DNA from: an uncultured Arcanobacterium sp.
GTDB taxonomy: Bacteria > Actinomycetota > Actinomycetes > Actinomycetales > Actinomycetaceae
Assembly: GCA_958428545.1 (NCBI GenBank)
Contig: CAUAGM010000001.1
Location: forward strand, 186,001-250,000
Direction of reading: 5' to 3'
Length of the DNA stretch: 64,000 bases
Below, in pieces: positions 25,479 through 33,346 of this stretch (positions within the stretch are counted from its first letter, which is position 1; each line of letters opens with the position of its first letter). The notes below the pieces were generated by a model. The model saw only the letters and a program-made list of their open reading frames with translations. It had not been told where the DNA came from and searched no databases. The translations under genes were made by a program, and so were the position numbers.

Positions 25479-26782
25479 AAAAAGCTTTTTATGTAAAGAA
25501 AGTATCTGAGAAAAGATATGGCTGCATCGGTAAGAAGCTCGCACATAGTTTCTCGAAAGAGATTCATGCTCAGCTCGCAGATTATGATTACGAATTGATC
25601 GAGCTGGCTGAAGAGGAGCTTGCGCCGTTTTTAGAAGAAAAAAACTTTGCCGCAATCAACGTCACTATTCCCTATAAAGAAGCAGTGATCCCGTATCTTG
25701 ATTCGTTGAGCGACGTAGCGGCACGGATTGGCGCTGTGAATATCGTGGTGAATAGAGAGGGCAAGCTCTTTGGCGACAACAGCGATTATGCGGGGCTGAA
25801 AGCACTTATCGATCGGGTGGGGGTTTCCCTCGTACAGAAAAAAGTGCTTGTGCTTGGCACTGGAGGAGCCAGCAAGACGGCCTGCATCGTCGCCGAAGAT
25901 TTAGGAGCTGTTGAAATCCTGAGGGTGAGCAGAAGGAAAAAACTTGGAAGCGTCACCTATGAAGAAGCTTTGGCAGAGCATACAGATGCGCACGTTATTA
26001 TCAACACCACTCCAGTGGGAATGTTTCCCGATTGCGATGCGCAGCCTTTGGATATCGAATCATTTTCACAGCTCGAAGGCGTGATTGATGCTATCTATAA
26101 CCCGCTGCGGACTAATCTTGTGCTGAGTGCGCGTGAGCGAGGCATTTTGGCTGAGGGGGGATTGTATATGCTGGTGGCGCAGGCTGTTGCTGCAGTTGAA
26201 GCATTTCTCGGAACGCCGATTCCGCACGAAACTACTGAGCGCATTTACGCTCGCATACTTTCCTCGAAAGAAAACATTGTGCTGACGGGTATGCCTGGGA
26301 GTGGCAAGAGCACAGTAGGCGCCTGCTTGGCTAGCGATATGGTGTGCAGGGCAGAAGTGCTGAGTGGTTATGAATTTTTCGATACCGATAGTGAGATTGA
26401 AAAGCTCTGCGACGTTTCCATCAAAGAACTCATCGAGACGCGCGGAGAAGAGTATTTCCGTAATCTGGAAACGAAGGTGATTGCCGAAGTATCTTCGCAG
26501 CACAGCCGAATTATCTCAACAGGCGGCGGCGCTGTGCTTCGCGAGGAAAACGTGCGGGCGCTTAAGAGAAATGGCAGGCTGTTTTTTCTCGATGCTGATA
26601 TTCGACGCTTACAAGCCACACAGAGCAGACCGTTGGCAAATACATACGAAAAGCTGAAAAAGCTTTATGAGCAGCGATTGGAAACGTACAAAACAACTGC
26701 CGATGCTGTGGTGCCCGATATGGAAACGCCTCAGGCTTTGGCAGACGCTGTGATAGAGAAGCGAAAGGAGCCTATCGCATGA
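25475..26782 (+). CDS. aroE-aroK: Fused shikimate dehydrogenase - shikimate kinase
   Basis: Two successive-in-pathway enzymes in one 435-residue chain. Residues 10-262 are shikimate dehydrogenase: GKKLAHSFSKEIH, NVTIPYKEAVIPYLD with the catalytic Lys, GDNSDYAGL, and the NADPH loop VLGTGGASKTA. Residues 267-435 are shikimate kinase with Walker A GMPGSGKST (272-280), FDTDSEIEK for shikimate binding and STGGGAVLREEN. The order is dehydrogenase then kinase with a short linker. Fusions of this kind are known in some Firmicutes but are not the usual actinobacterial arrangement. It overlaps aroC and aroQ by four bases on each side. Confidence 0.94.
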   Translation: MKKAFYVKKVSEKRYGCIGKKLAHSFSKEIHAQLADYDYELIELAEEELAPFLEEKNFAAINVTIPYKEAVIPYLDSLSDVAARIGAVNIVVNREGKLFGDNSDYAGLKALIDRVGVSLVQKKVLVLGTGGASKTACIVAEDLGAVEILRVSRRKKLGSVTYEEALAEHTDAHVIINTTPVGMFPDCDAQPLDIESFSQLEGVIDAIYNPLRTNLVLSARERGILAEGGLYMLVAQAVAAVEAFLGTPIPHETTERIYARILSSKENIVLTGMPGSGKSTVGACLASDMVCRAEVLSGYEFFDTDSEIEKLCDVSIKELIETRGEEYFRNLETKVIAEVSSQHSRIISTGGGAVLREENVRALKRNGRLFFLDADIRRLQATQSRPLANTYEKLKKLYEQRLETYKTTADAVVPDMETPQALADAVIEKRKEPIA

Positions 26783-27420
26783 GGATTCTCGTCATCAATG
26801 GCCCTAATCTCAATATGCTTGGTATTCGAGAGCCAGAGCATTACGGGAAAGAAACATACGCGGATCTGGAAGAGAAAATCAGCACCTACTGTCAGAGCCG
26901 AAATATTGCCGTCACGCTCTATCAATCCAATTATGAGGGGGCGCTCGTTGATGAGATTCAGAAGGCATACGGAGAAGCTGATGGGATTGTGATTAACCCT
27001 GGAGCTTATACCCATACAAGTATTGCCATATTAGATGCGCTCACGGCGGTAGGGATTCCTGCAGTTGAAGTGCATATTTCAAAGCTGGAAGAGCGGGAAG
27101 ATTTTCGGCAGGTGAGCTATATTCGCCGTGCTTGTACGGCTACTATCACTGGGCGCGGCACAGATGGATATCTTGAGGCTATCGACTTTTTACTTCGCTT
27201 CCTCAAGGGAGAGCACACTCAGGATCATGGAGAAAATGTTGCGGCGTGTGACGACGCTCGTGACGGCAATGATGACGGTGACGATAATCGTGTGAGTGTT
27301 TGCGGCGAAAACGTCAGCGAGACCTGCGGTGAAAACGTCGGCGAGATCTGCGGCGAAGATAACGCCTACAGTGAGGCTTGCGAGAATATCGTTGCTAGGA
27401 ATTGCGAGGAATTGCAGTGA
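26779..27420 (+). CDS. aroQ: 3-dehydroquinate dehydratase type II with a repeat tail
   Basis: Dodecameric-type dehydroquinase. The first 145 residues form the whole enzyme: NGPNLNMLGIREPEHYG with the catalytic Tyr region, YQSNYEGALVDEIQKA, NPGAYTHTSIAILDAL and EVHISKLEEREDFRQVSY with the catalytic His. A further 65 residues follow, acidic and Cys-rich, built partly of a 24-base tandem repeat (27301-27348, then a partial copy; CGENVSET/CGENVGEI). Ordinary type II enzymes end near residue 150, so this tail is extra and has no known function. AGGAG lies before ATG inside the upstream gene. Confidence 0.93.
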   Translation: MRILVINGPNLNMLGIREPEHYGKETYADLEEKISTYCQSRNIAVTLYQSNYEGALVDEIQKAYGEADGIVINPGAYTHTSIAILDALTAVGIPAVEVHISKLEEREDFRQVSYIRRACTATITGRGTDGYLEAIDFLLRFLKGEHTQDHGENVAACDDARDGNDDGDDNRVSVCGENVSETCGENVGEICGEDNAYSEACENIVARNCEELQ

Positions 27421-27429
27421 GGTGGAATC

Positions 27430-28662
27430 GTGATTATTGAAGTAGAGCCGTGCGTGCTGGCTGGGAGGATAGCTGCTCCTCCTTCAAAAAGTATGGCTCA
27501 CAGATACCTGATCGCCGCAGCACTTTCTGGGCACGAATGCACTCTTTCAGGCGTTGACGGCTGCGAAGATATTTTGGCAACGATTGATTGCCTGCAGGCT
27601 TTAGGAGCACAGATTGAGCTGCGAGGTGGAAGCGAAGAATCAGGCGAACGCGCCGCAACCGCCCATATTGCTCCAGGTCGGTTTATGCGAGCAGGCAGTC
27701 GCATTCTAGAGTGCCGAGAAAGCGGCAGCACGCTTCGTTTCTTTATTCCACTTGCGCTATGCTTGGGTGAGCCAGTCACTTTGCGCGGAAGCGCTCGGCT
27801 CTTTGAGCGTCCGCTTGGCGTCTATGAAGATCTCTGCCGTGCTCACGGTTTCACGTTTCATAAAGAGGCTGATTCGGTGACGGTGTGCGGAAGCTTGCAG
27901 GGCGGCGCGTACGAGCTGGAAGGCGGCGTGAGCAGTCAGTTCATCACAGGGCTTATATGTGCGCTCGTATATCGCGGCGGCGATTCACTTCTTCATATTC
28001 TTCCGCCTTTTGAAAGTAGATCATATGTGGATCTGACGATTCGTGCGTTGCGAGCTTTCGGCGTACATATAGAGTTTACTGATACCTATACCATCGGCAT
28101 GTGCTCTTCAAAAATGAGAGGATACAACGGAAAAATCGAGGGCGACTACTCAAATGCGGCGTTTCTTGATGCCTTCAACGAACTTGGCTCCAGCATCACA
28201 GTGATGAATCTGGATCCGAGCAGTGCTCAAGGCGATAGGGTGTATCGAAAGTATTTCTCGCTCATATCATCTGGCACACCTACGCTGGATATTTCCGATT
28301 GCCCAGACCTCGGACCAATTCTTTTTGCGCTTGCTGCCATGAAAAACGGCGCAGTTTTTACGGGCACAGATCGCTTAAAAGCAAAAGAAAGCGACCGTGG
28401 GCGTGCGATGGATAGTGAGTTGCGAAAACTTGGAGGCGGGCTTATCTTCGGTGAAAACTCCATCACCGTGCCCAAGCAGGAGCTTCGTAGCTCAGAGGCT
28501 CTTTTAAGCAGCCATAACGATCATCGTATCGCGATGGCGCTCGCGGTGATTCTTTCAAGAATTGGAGGATCGATTGAAGGAGCCGAAGCCGTGAGGAAGA
28601 GCTATCCGAGATTTTTTGACGATCTTACGATGCTAGGAGCAAAGGTAAAGAAAATATGCTAG
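27430..28662 (+). CDS. aroA: EPSP synthase (3-phosphoshikimate 1-carboxyvinyltransferase)
   Basis: Transfers enolpyruvyl from PEP to shikimate-3-phosphate. Start GTG 27430 with GAGGTGG 4 bases upstream. Family features: PPSKSMAHRYLIAAALSG at the N terminus, ESGSTLRFFIPLAL, GVSSQFITGLICAL with the conserved Gln, the LKAKESDRGRAM region, and SHNDHRIAMALAV with the catalytic loop. At 410 residues it is normal in length. PEP for this step and for aroG could come from the PPDK encoded 5 kb downstream. It overlaps tyrA by 7 bases (ATGCTAG). Confidence 0.95.
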   Translation: MIIEVEPCVLAGRIAAPPSKSMAHRYLIAAALSGHECTLSGVDGCEDILATIDCLQALGAQIELRGGSEESGERAATAHIAPGRFMRAGSRILECRESGSTLRFFIPLALCLGEPVTLRGSARLFERPLGVYEDLCRAHGFTFHKEADSVTVCGSLQGGAYELEGGVSSQFITGLICALVYRGGDSLLHILPPFESRSYVDLTIRALRAFGVHIEFTDTYTIGMCSSKMRGYNGKIEGDYSNAAFLDAFNELGSSITVMNLDPSSAQGDRVYRKYFSLISSGTPTLDISDCPDLGPILFALAAMKNGAVFTGTDRLKAKESDRGRAMDSELRKLGGGLIFGENSITVPKQELRSSEALLSSHNDHRIAMALAVILSRIGGSIEGAEAVRKSYPRFFDDLTMLGAKVKKIC

Positions 28663-29513
28663 TTCAGGTAGATAAGAAAATTTTGATTGTTGGCCTCGGG
28701 CTTCTCGGCGGAAGCTATGCTCGGGCGCTCAAGCGGCTCGGTTTCCATATCAGCGCTATCACAAAAGAAGAATCATCTATCGATTATGCGCTGCGCGAGG
28801 GGATTATCAACGAAGGATCTGCGAAGCTTGATCCAGGTATTATTGGCTCGGCAGATCTCGTGATTTTTGCTCTCTATCCGCACGTTTTTGTGCAGTGGAT
28901 TGAGGATAATCAGGAGTTGCTGAAAAGCGGCGCGCTCCTCACAGACGTAACGGGCGTTAAAGGAAGTATCGTTTATAAGATTCAAGATATGCTTCGCGAT
29001 GACGTCGAGTTCATTGCGGCGCACCCGATGGCTGGGCGTGAGCTTTCCGGCGTGGAAAACAGTACGGATACGATTTTTGCTGGAGCGAACTATATCGTCA
29101 CTCCAACTGCAAAGAATACGCAAGATGCGATAGAAACCTGCATGGAGCTTGGCAAACTGCTCGGCTTTTCTCGTGTGGCAACTCTTTCTCCTGAAGAGCA
29201 TGACGAGATGATTGGTTTTCTTTCTCAGCTTACGCATTGTATTGCTATTTCTTTGATGACGTGCAACAGCAAAGAGCATATGCAAGCCTTTACTGGCGAT
29301 TCTTTCCGAGATCTCACGCGCATTGCGAGAATCAATGATGAGATGTGGAGTGAGCTTTTTATTGAGAATAAGACGGCTCTTTTGGAGCAGATGGATCTTT
29401 TTCTTTCTACGTTCACCGATCTTAGAACGATGATAGAAACTGAAGATGTGGCTGCGATGAGGGCGCTTATGCGCTATTCCACCGAGCGCCGAGCGCTCTT
29501 CGATAAGAATTAG
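28656..29513 (+). CDS. tyrA: Prephenate dehydrogenase
   Basis: Oxidatively decarboxylates prephenate to 4-hydroxyphenylpyruvate for tyrosine. The Rossmann motif GLGLLGGSYARAL is at residues 12-24; AHPMAGRELSGV with the conserved His, and SPEEHDEMIGFLSQLTH follow. At 285 residues it is the short form without an ACT or chorismate mutase domain, consistent with the mutase being supplied by pheA upstream. It is the last gene of the operon; a hairpin shared with the convergent malic enzyme gene follows. Confidence 0.93.
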   Translation: MLVQVDKKILIVGLGLLGGSYARALKRLGFHISAITKEESSIDYALREGIINEGSAKLDPGIIGSADLVIFALYPHVFVQWIEDNQELLKSGALLTDVTGVKGSIVYKIQDMLRDDVEFIAAHPMAGRELSGVENSTDTIFAGANYIVTPTAKNTQDAIETCMELGKLLGFSRVATLSPEEHDEMIGFLSQLTHCIAISLMTCNSKEHMQAFTGDSFRDLTRIARINDEMWSELFIENKTALLEQMDLFLSTFTDLRTMIETEDVAAMRALMRYSTERRALFDKN

Positions 29514-29523
29514 CAGTTCAAAA

Positions 29524-29585
29524 GGCGGGGTACCTTTGGAATTTTTCCTCATTGGAATTCTTTCCTCAGATAGCCCCGCTCTTTC
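29524..29585. terminator. Terminator between tyrA and malic enzyme gene
   Basis: Outer stem GCGGGG/CCCCGC with further pairs inside, followed by TCTTTCTTT on the plus strand. Its place after tyrA and near the end of the convergent maeA-like gene suggests it ends the aro operon. Confidence 0.5.
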
Positions 29586-29629
29586 TTTGTATGCTAGTTC
29601 ACTTTATTGCAATGGATAGCTCAGTTTTA

Positions 29630-31072
29630 CTACGCTTCTTGCTCCGCTTTTTGCCCAGTGTGCTCTTGTGCTGGGATCTGCCGTTTTGGAAGATCTCGAG
29701 CCGCACGTTTCACTGCTTCTTGCACAGCCTGCGTCACTCTCTGATCAAATACGCCAGGGATAATATAATGTGCGCTCAGTTCTTCATCGGAAATTACAGA
29801 AGCAATCGCCTGCGCTGCCACCTGTAAAAGCTCTGTGGTGATCGTCTTTACTTGTGAATCGAGCACACCTCTGAAGAGGCTCGGGAAAACGAGCACATTA
29901 TTGATCTGGTTCGGAAAATCGGAGCGTCCAGTAGCGATGATTGCGGCATGCTGAGAAGCTTCAATGGGATCGACTTCTGGAGTTGGGTTTGCCAGAGCGA
30001 AAACGATGGCATTATCGGCCATTGTGGCGATATCGTCTCCTCCCAGAATTCCGCCTTGTGAAACGCCGATGAATACGTCTGCTCCAGCTAGACCAGAGCG
30101 CAAATCTCCATGCACGAGGCGCGGATTAGTGATCTGTGCAAGCTCCTTGCGGGCAGAATTCATGTTTTCGGTTTGGTCGGCTGCAAGAGCGCCGTTTCTG
30201 CCGTATCCCACTATGTCTCGCGCGCCCTGAGCGAGAAGAAGTTTGATAATTGCAGTTCCTGCAGCTCCTACTCCTGAAACTACGATGCGTACATCTTCGA
30301 TTTTTTTGTTCACGAGTTTTAAGGCGTTAATAAGAGCTGCGAGCACCACTACTGCTGTTCCGTGTTGATCGTCATGAAACACAGGAATATCGAGTTCATC
30401 TCGCAGGCGCTGCTCGATTTCAAAGCATCGAGGGGCAGAAATATCTTCTAGGTTGATTCCGCCAAACCCTGGAGCAATTAGTTTAACTGTGCGAATAATT
30501 TCTTCAGTATCTTTTGTGTCTAGCACGATTGGCCAAGCATTCACTCCGCCAAACTGTTTAAACAGCACAGCTTTTCCTTCCATAACGGGAAGAGCAGCTT
30601 CAGGGCCGATATCTCCAAGCCCCAGCACGGCAGTTCCGTCGGTGACGATTGCAACGGTGTTGGCGCGAATGGTGAGGCTGAAGGATTTCTCTGGGTTGTC
30701 GTGAATAGACGTGCATACGCGCGCTACTCCAGGCGTATAAACGCGCGAAAGATCGGCTCGATTCTTGATTGGAGCTTTTGGTGTGACTTCTATTTTTCCG
30801 CCGATATGTTCAAGGAAAGTTGTGTCTAGGATTGCTTGCACAGTGACGCCGGGGGTGGCTTCAAGGAGGTGGGCAATTTCGCGTCGATGGTTGGAATCGC
30901 GGGTGAGGCACGTGAGATCGAGGGAAATGTCTTCACGATCAGATTCGGCCACATCTAAACCTGTGATGGCAGCGCCTGTGGAAGAAACTTTTTGAATCAC
31001 GTCTGCCACGTGCACCGATGATTCATCTATGTTGAGGCGGAATGAAGCAGTATAAGAAGGAAAAACTCGCAT
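29630..31072 (-). CDS. NAD-type malic enzyme with N-terminal ACT domain
   Basis: Oxidatively decarboxylates malate to pyruvate. Residues 1-85 look like an ACT-type regulatory domain (SFRLNIDESSVHVADVIQKVSSTGAAITGLD). The malic enzyme N-terminal domain follows with SRVYTPGVARVC, TVAIVTDGTAVLGLGDIGP and MEGKAVLFKQFGGV; metal ligands lie in EDISAPRCFEIE and FHDDQHGTA. The NAD-binding domain has VSGVGAAGTAI and ANPTPEVDP. At 480 residues it matches the bacterial short form plus ACT. The cofactor (NAD or NADP) is not certain. Almost no binding site is seen before ATG, so initiation may be leaderless or weak. With PPDK it could move malate carbon to PEP. Confidence 0.88.
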   Translation of the reverse strand: MRVFPSYTASFRLNIDESSVHVADVIQKVSSTGAAITGLDVAESDREDISLDLTCLTRDSNHRREIAHLLEATPGVTVQAILDTTFLEHIGGKIEVTPKAPIKNRADLSRVYTPGVARVCTSIHDNPEKSFSLTIRANTVAIVTDGTAVLGLGDIGPEAALPVMEGKAVLFKQFGGVNAWPIVLDTKDTEEIIRTVKLIAPGFGGINLEDISAPRCFEIEQRLRDELDIPVFHDDQHGTAVVVLAALINALKLVNKKIEDVRIVVSGVGAAGTAIIKLLLAQGARDIVGYGRNGALAADQTENMNSARKELAQITNPRLVHGDLRSGLAGADVFIGVSQGGILGGDDIATMADNAIVFALANPTPEVDPIEASQHAAIIATGRSDFPNQINNVLVFPSLFRGVLDSQVKTITTELLQVAAQAIASVISDEELSAHYIIPGVFDQRVTQAVQEAVKRAARDLPKRQIPAQEHTGQKAEQEA

Positions 31073-31289
31073 AGGGATATAGTAATGAATTTTTCTTGTT
31101 TTGTGCAGATCGTATTAAAACATAATTTTATTGGCGCTCCTCTTAGTAGGTGTTGAGATATTGAGTGAAGGGATGTATGAGCGTGTGAGCGAAGGGATGT
31201 GTGGGAGCTTGGGTGAAGCGCTTTATGAGCACTGTATTAAGTGCGCGTGTGGGTGTGCGGCGCCTATAGCTTCAGCGCAGCTGCTTCGT

Positions 31290-32507
31290 TCAATAGATGC
31301 GTCGTTCAATAAATTCGTGGCATATCAGCATGCCTAGCGAGCCGCAAAGAAAAATCGCAGGAAGAGCATAAGTGGAAAAAGATGAGATGAGTGCTCCTGT
31401 GATTGCAGGGAAAAGTAGAGAGCCGATATAGGCAAAGCCCATGTGTATGCCGATCACGCGTTTGACGTTGCCTGATCCAAATCTGCGATTTAGCTCTTTC
31501 ATAATTCCCGGGTAAATAGGAGCACACCCTATTCCTGCAATGGCAAAGCCTGCGGCGGTTCCCCATGCACATGGGGCCAGAGCGGCACAGAGCATCCCAG
31601 CCATTAAAGTTCCTGTGCCGATACGGATAAGTTGAACGCTGCTCAAAGTTCGAGATACGAATCCTGAGGTAAAGCGTCCTAAGGTCATTCCGATGACGAA
31701 TGCGCCTCCGGTTGCAGCTGCCATAGTGGCGTCAAGGTTTCGTGCCTGCCGTAGAAATGTGCTTGCCCAAAGTATGGCGCTGTGTTCTGCGCCGCAATAG
31801 AGGAAGAATGCGAAGACGGATTGCCAAAGCAGGGGAATGGAGTACCACGGTGTGTGATTTTCATCGTTTGCTCTATCGTCAGTTGCGCCATCGTCAGCAT
31901 TAGTGCTGCAATCGTTTTTTGCAGAAAAGTTTGTATTGCTGCTGGTATAGCAAGGCGAAGTATCGCGTGTGTGCCATAGGCGGCGTGTGTAGACGAGAAG
32001 AATTGCAAGAAAGAACTGAATGCACGCAATAGCGGCGTAAGCTGGGCGCCACGAATGCATTGCGTAGAGGCAGAAAGCAACTATGAATGGGCCACATAGA
32101 GCACCTACTCCCCAAAAGGCGTGCAGGAAATTCATGTGCGCTGCAGAATAATGAGCGCTCACGTATGCGTTGAGGGCGGAATCAATTGCTCCTGCTCCAA
32201 GCCCGAGAATGAGCGCGCATAGAGGCATAAAGGCGAAGGCAGGGAAGAGGCTGAAGCCTGCGAGTCCTAGCGATGTGAGCATAGTTGAGATTGCGCAGAC
32301 GGATGATGTTGAGAATCTGTGCAGTATCCATGCCGAGCAAAAGGAGGAGATAATGGTTCCGCAGCTTGTTGTGATGGAAAGTATTCCAGCTGCAGCGATA
32401 TCCACTCCAAGATCTGGAGCCATCTGAGGCCATGCGGATCCGAGCACGTTATCTGGTAAGCCTAGGGAGATGAAAGCTGCGTAGATGACGGCAAGCAAAG
32501 AGGGCAT
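31290..32507 (-). CDS. MFS transporter
   Basis: A 405-residue major facilitator with about 12 membrane helices; the N terminus ISLGLPDNVLGSAWPQM resembles the FucP/YbjJ-type branch. A hydrophilic central loop between the two six-helix halves (about residues 180-215) is Asn/Asp/Thr-rich (SSNTNFSAKNDCSTNADDGAT), probably low-complexity and cytoplasmic. Substrate unknown; sugars are transported by relatives. The start is preceded by a weak AGAAAG. A palindrome GCGATA-CGC-TATCGC at 32600-32614 lies upstream and could be the operator for this gene. Confidence 0.85.
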   Translation of the reverse strand: MPSLLAVIYAAFISLGLPDNVLGSAWPQMAPDLGVDIAAAGILSITTSCGTIISSFCSAWILHRFSTSSVCAISTMLTSLGLAGFSLFPAFAFMPLCALILGLGAGAIDSALNAYVSAHYSAAHMNFLHAFWGVGALCGPFIVAFCLYAMHSWRPAYAAIACIQFFLAILLVYTRRLWHTRDTSPCYTSSNTNFSAKNDCSTNADDGATDDRANDENHTPWYSIPLLWQSVFAFFLYCGAEHSAILWASTFLRQARNLDATMAAATGGAFVIGMTLGRFTSGFVSRTLSSVQLIRIGTGTLMAGMLCAALAPCAWGTAAGFAIAGIGCAPIYPGIMKELNRRFGSGNVKRVIGIHMGFAYIGSLLFPAITGALISSFSTYALPAIFLCGSLGMLICHEFIERRIY

Positions 32508-32599
32508 AAAATTCTTTCTACTACGCGGTAAATAACGATAGGTATGAGCATAGTACTTACGCTTTTATCTATGAAATATACGTCCGATTACTTGAAAGA

Positions 32600-32614
32600 G
32601 CGATACGCTATCGC
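32600..32614. promoter_or_regulatory. Palindrome upstream of the MFS gene
   Basis: GCGATACGCTATCGC has 6-base arms, perfectly symmetric around three bases, 93 bases before the start of the minus-strand transporter gene. Operator-like by position and symmetry only. Confidence 0.4.
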
Positions 32615-32661
32615 AGTGTATGCAATACGTTAAAGAATAGGGATACTGGTGTGGCTAAGTG

Positions 32662-32833
32662 GTTAGATCTATAGGATCTATAAGGATTCCAGCTGAATTG
32701 AGTGAGGGTTATAGCCGATTGCACAACCAACAGGAAGAACTTGAGCTTTTATATCAACCAAGTACTAAGAGAAGCTATGAAGCACCTTAAACATGAGCAT
32801 GGAATTCTTCACAAAGTTACTGTAAAAAGTTAA
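32662..32833 (+). pseudogene. Decayed RelB-type antitoxin gene
   Basis: Translation gives IRIPAELSEGYSRLHNQQEEL in one frame, continued as FYINQVLREAMKHLKHEHG and VTVKS-stop after a frameshift. Together these make a RelB/ribbon-helix-helix antitoxin of normal size. No proper start codon remains. It is followed by a broken relE-like gene, so a whole relBE pair has decayed here. Confidence 0.75.
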
Positions 32834-32884
32834 GGGTTTTCGAGCTGGTAAGTTCGAGAGTGTGACGTTTGATGAGCTGGAAGA

Positions 32885-33120
32885 AAGCTGTGGTCTGGCG
32901 GATTGAGATTGATGAAGACGTTCAACAATCAATGAAAAAGCTCGACGTATCTGAAAAGCTCTTGTAGGTAATATGGCCGGTCTATGGCGTTATCGTGCAG
33001 GAGATTGCCGTATCGTATGCGATATTGAGGGTGATGCTCTTTTAGTTCTTGATTCTTGTTGGGGCGTGCGTGCAGACGTGAGGTTGATAAACGCAGATAA
33101 TCTTTACGTAAAGCCTGCAC
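32885..33120 (+). pseudogene. Decayed RelE-type toxin gene
   Basis: The start reads WRIEIDEDVQQSMKKLD, then a stop; the toxin core reappears in another frame as GNMAGLWRYRAGDCRIVCDIE-GDALLVLDS and then drifts into non-family sequence. The middle of about 30 residues (between KKLD and KGN in intact RelE) is missing and the C-terminal part is shifted. The toxin cannot be made. It lies directly after the decayed antitoxin. Confidence 0.75.
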
Positions 33121-33346
33121 TATATCGATGCGTCAAAAATTTCTTGCACGTTTTTCATTGGTGCACTTAGGCTGCAGATCTCTGTGAGATTCTGGCCAGA
33201 TTTTCCTGAGCGTTTAATACTTATTTTATGTAAGAGGTATCAAAATATAGGCTTAAGGGCCCATAATGCATTAGAATTTTTGCGGACCGTGTTGTGCGGC
33301 TTCAAGTGAAGAAAGCGAAACAAGACCCAAAGAAGGGGCATGCGTA

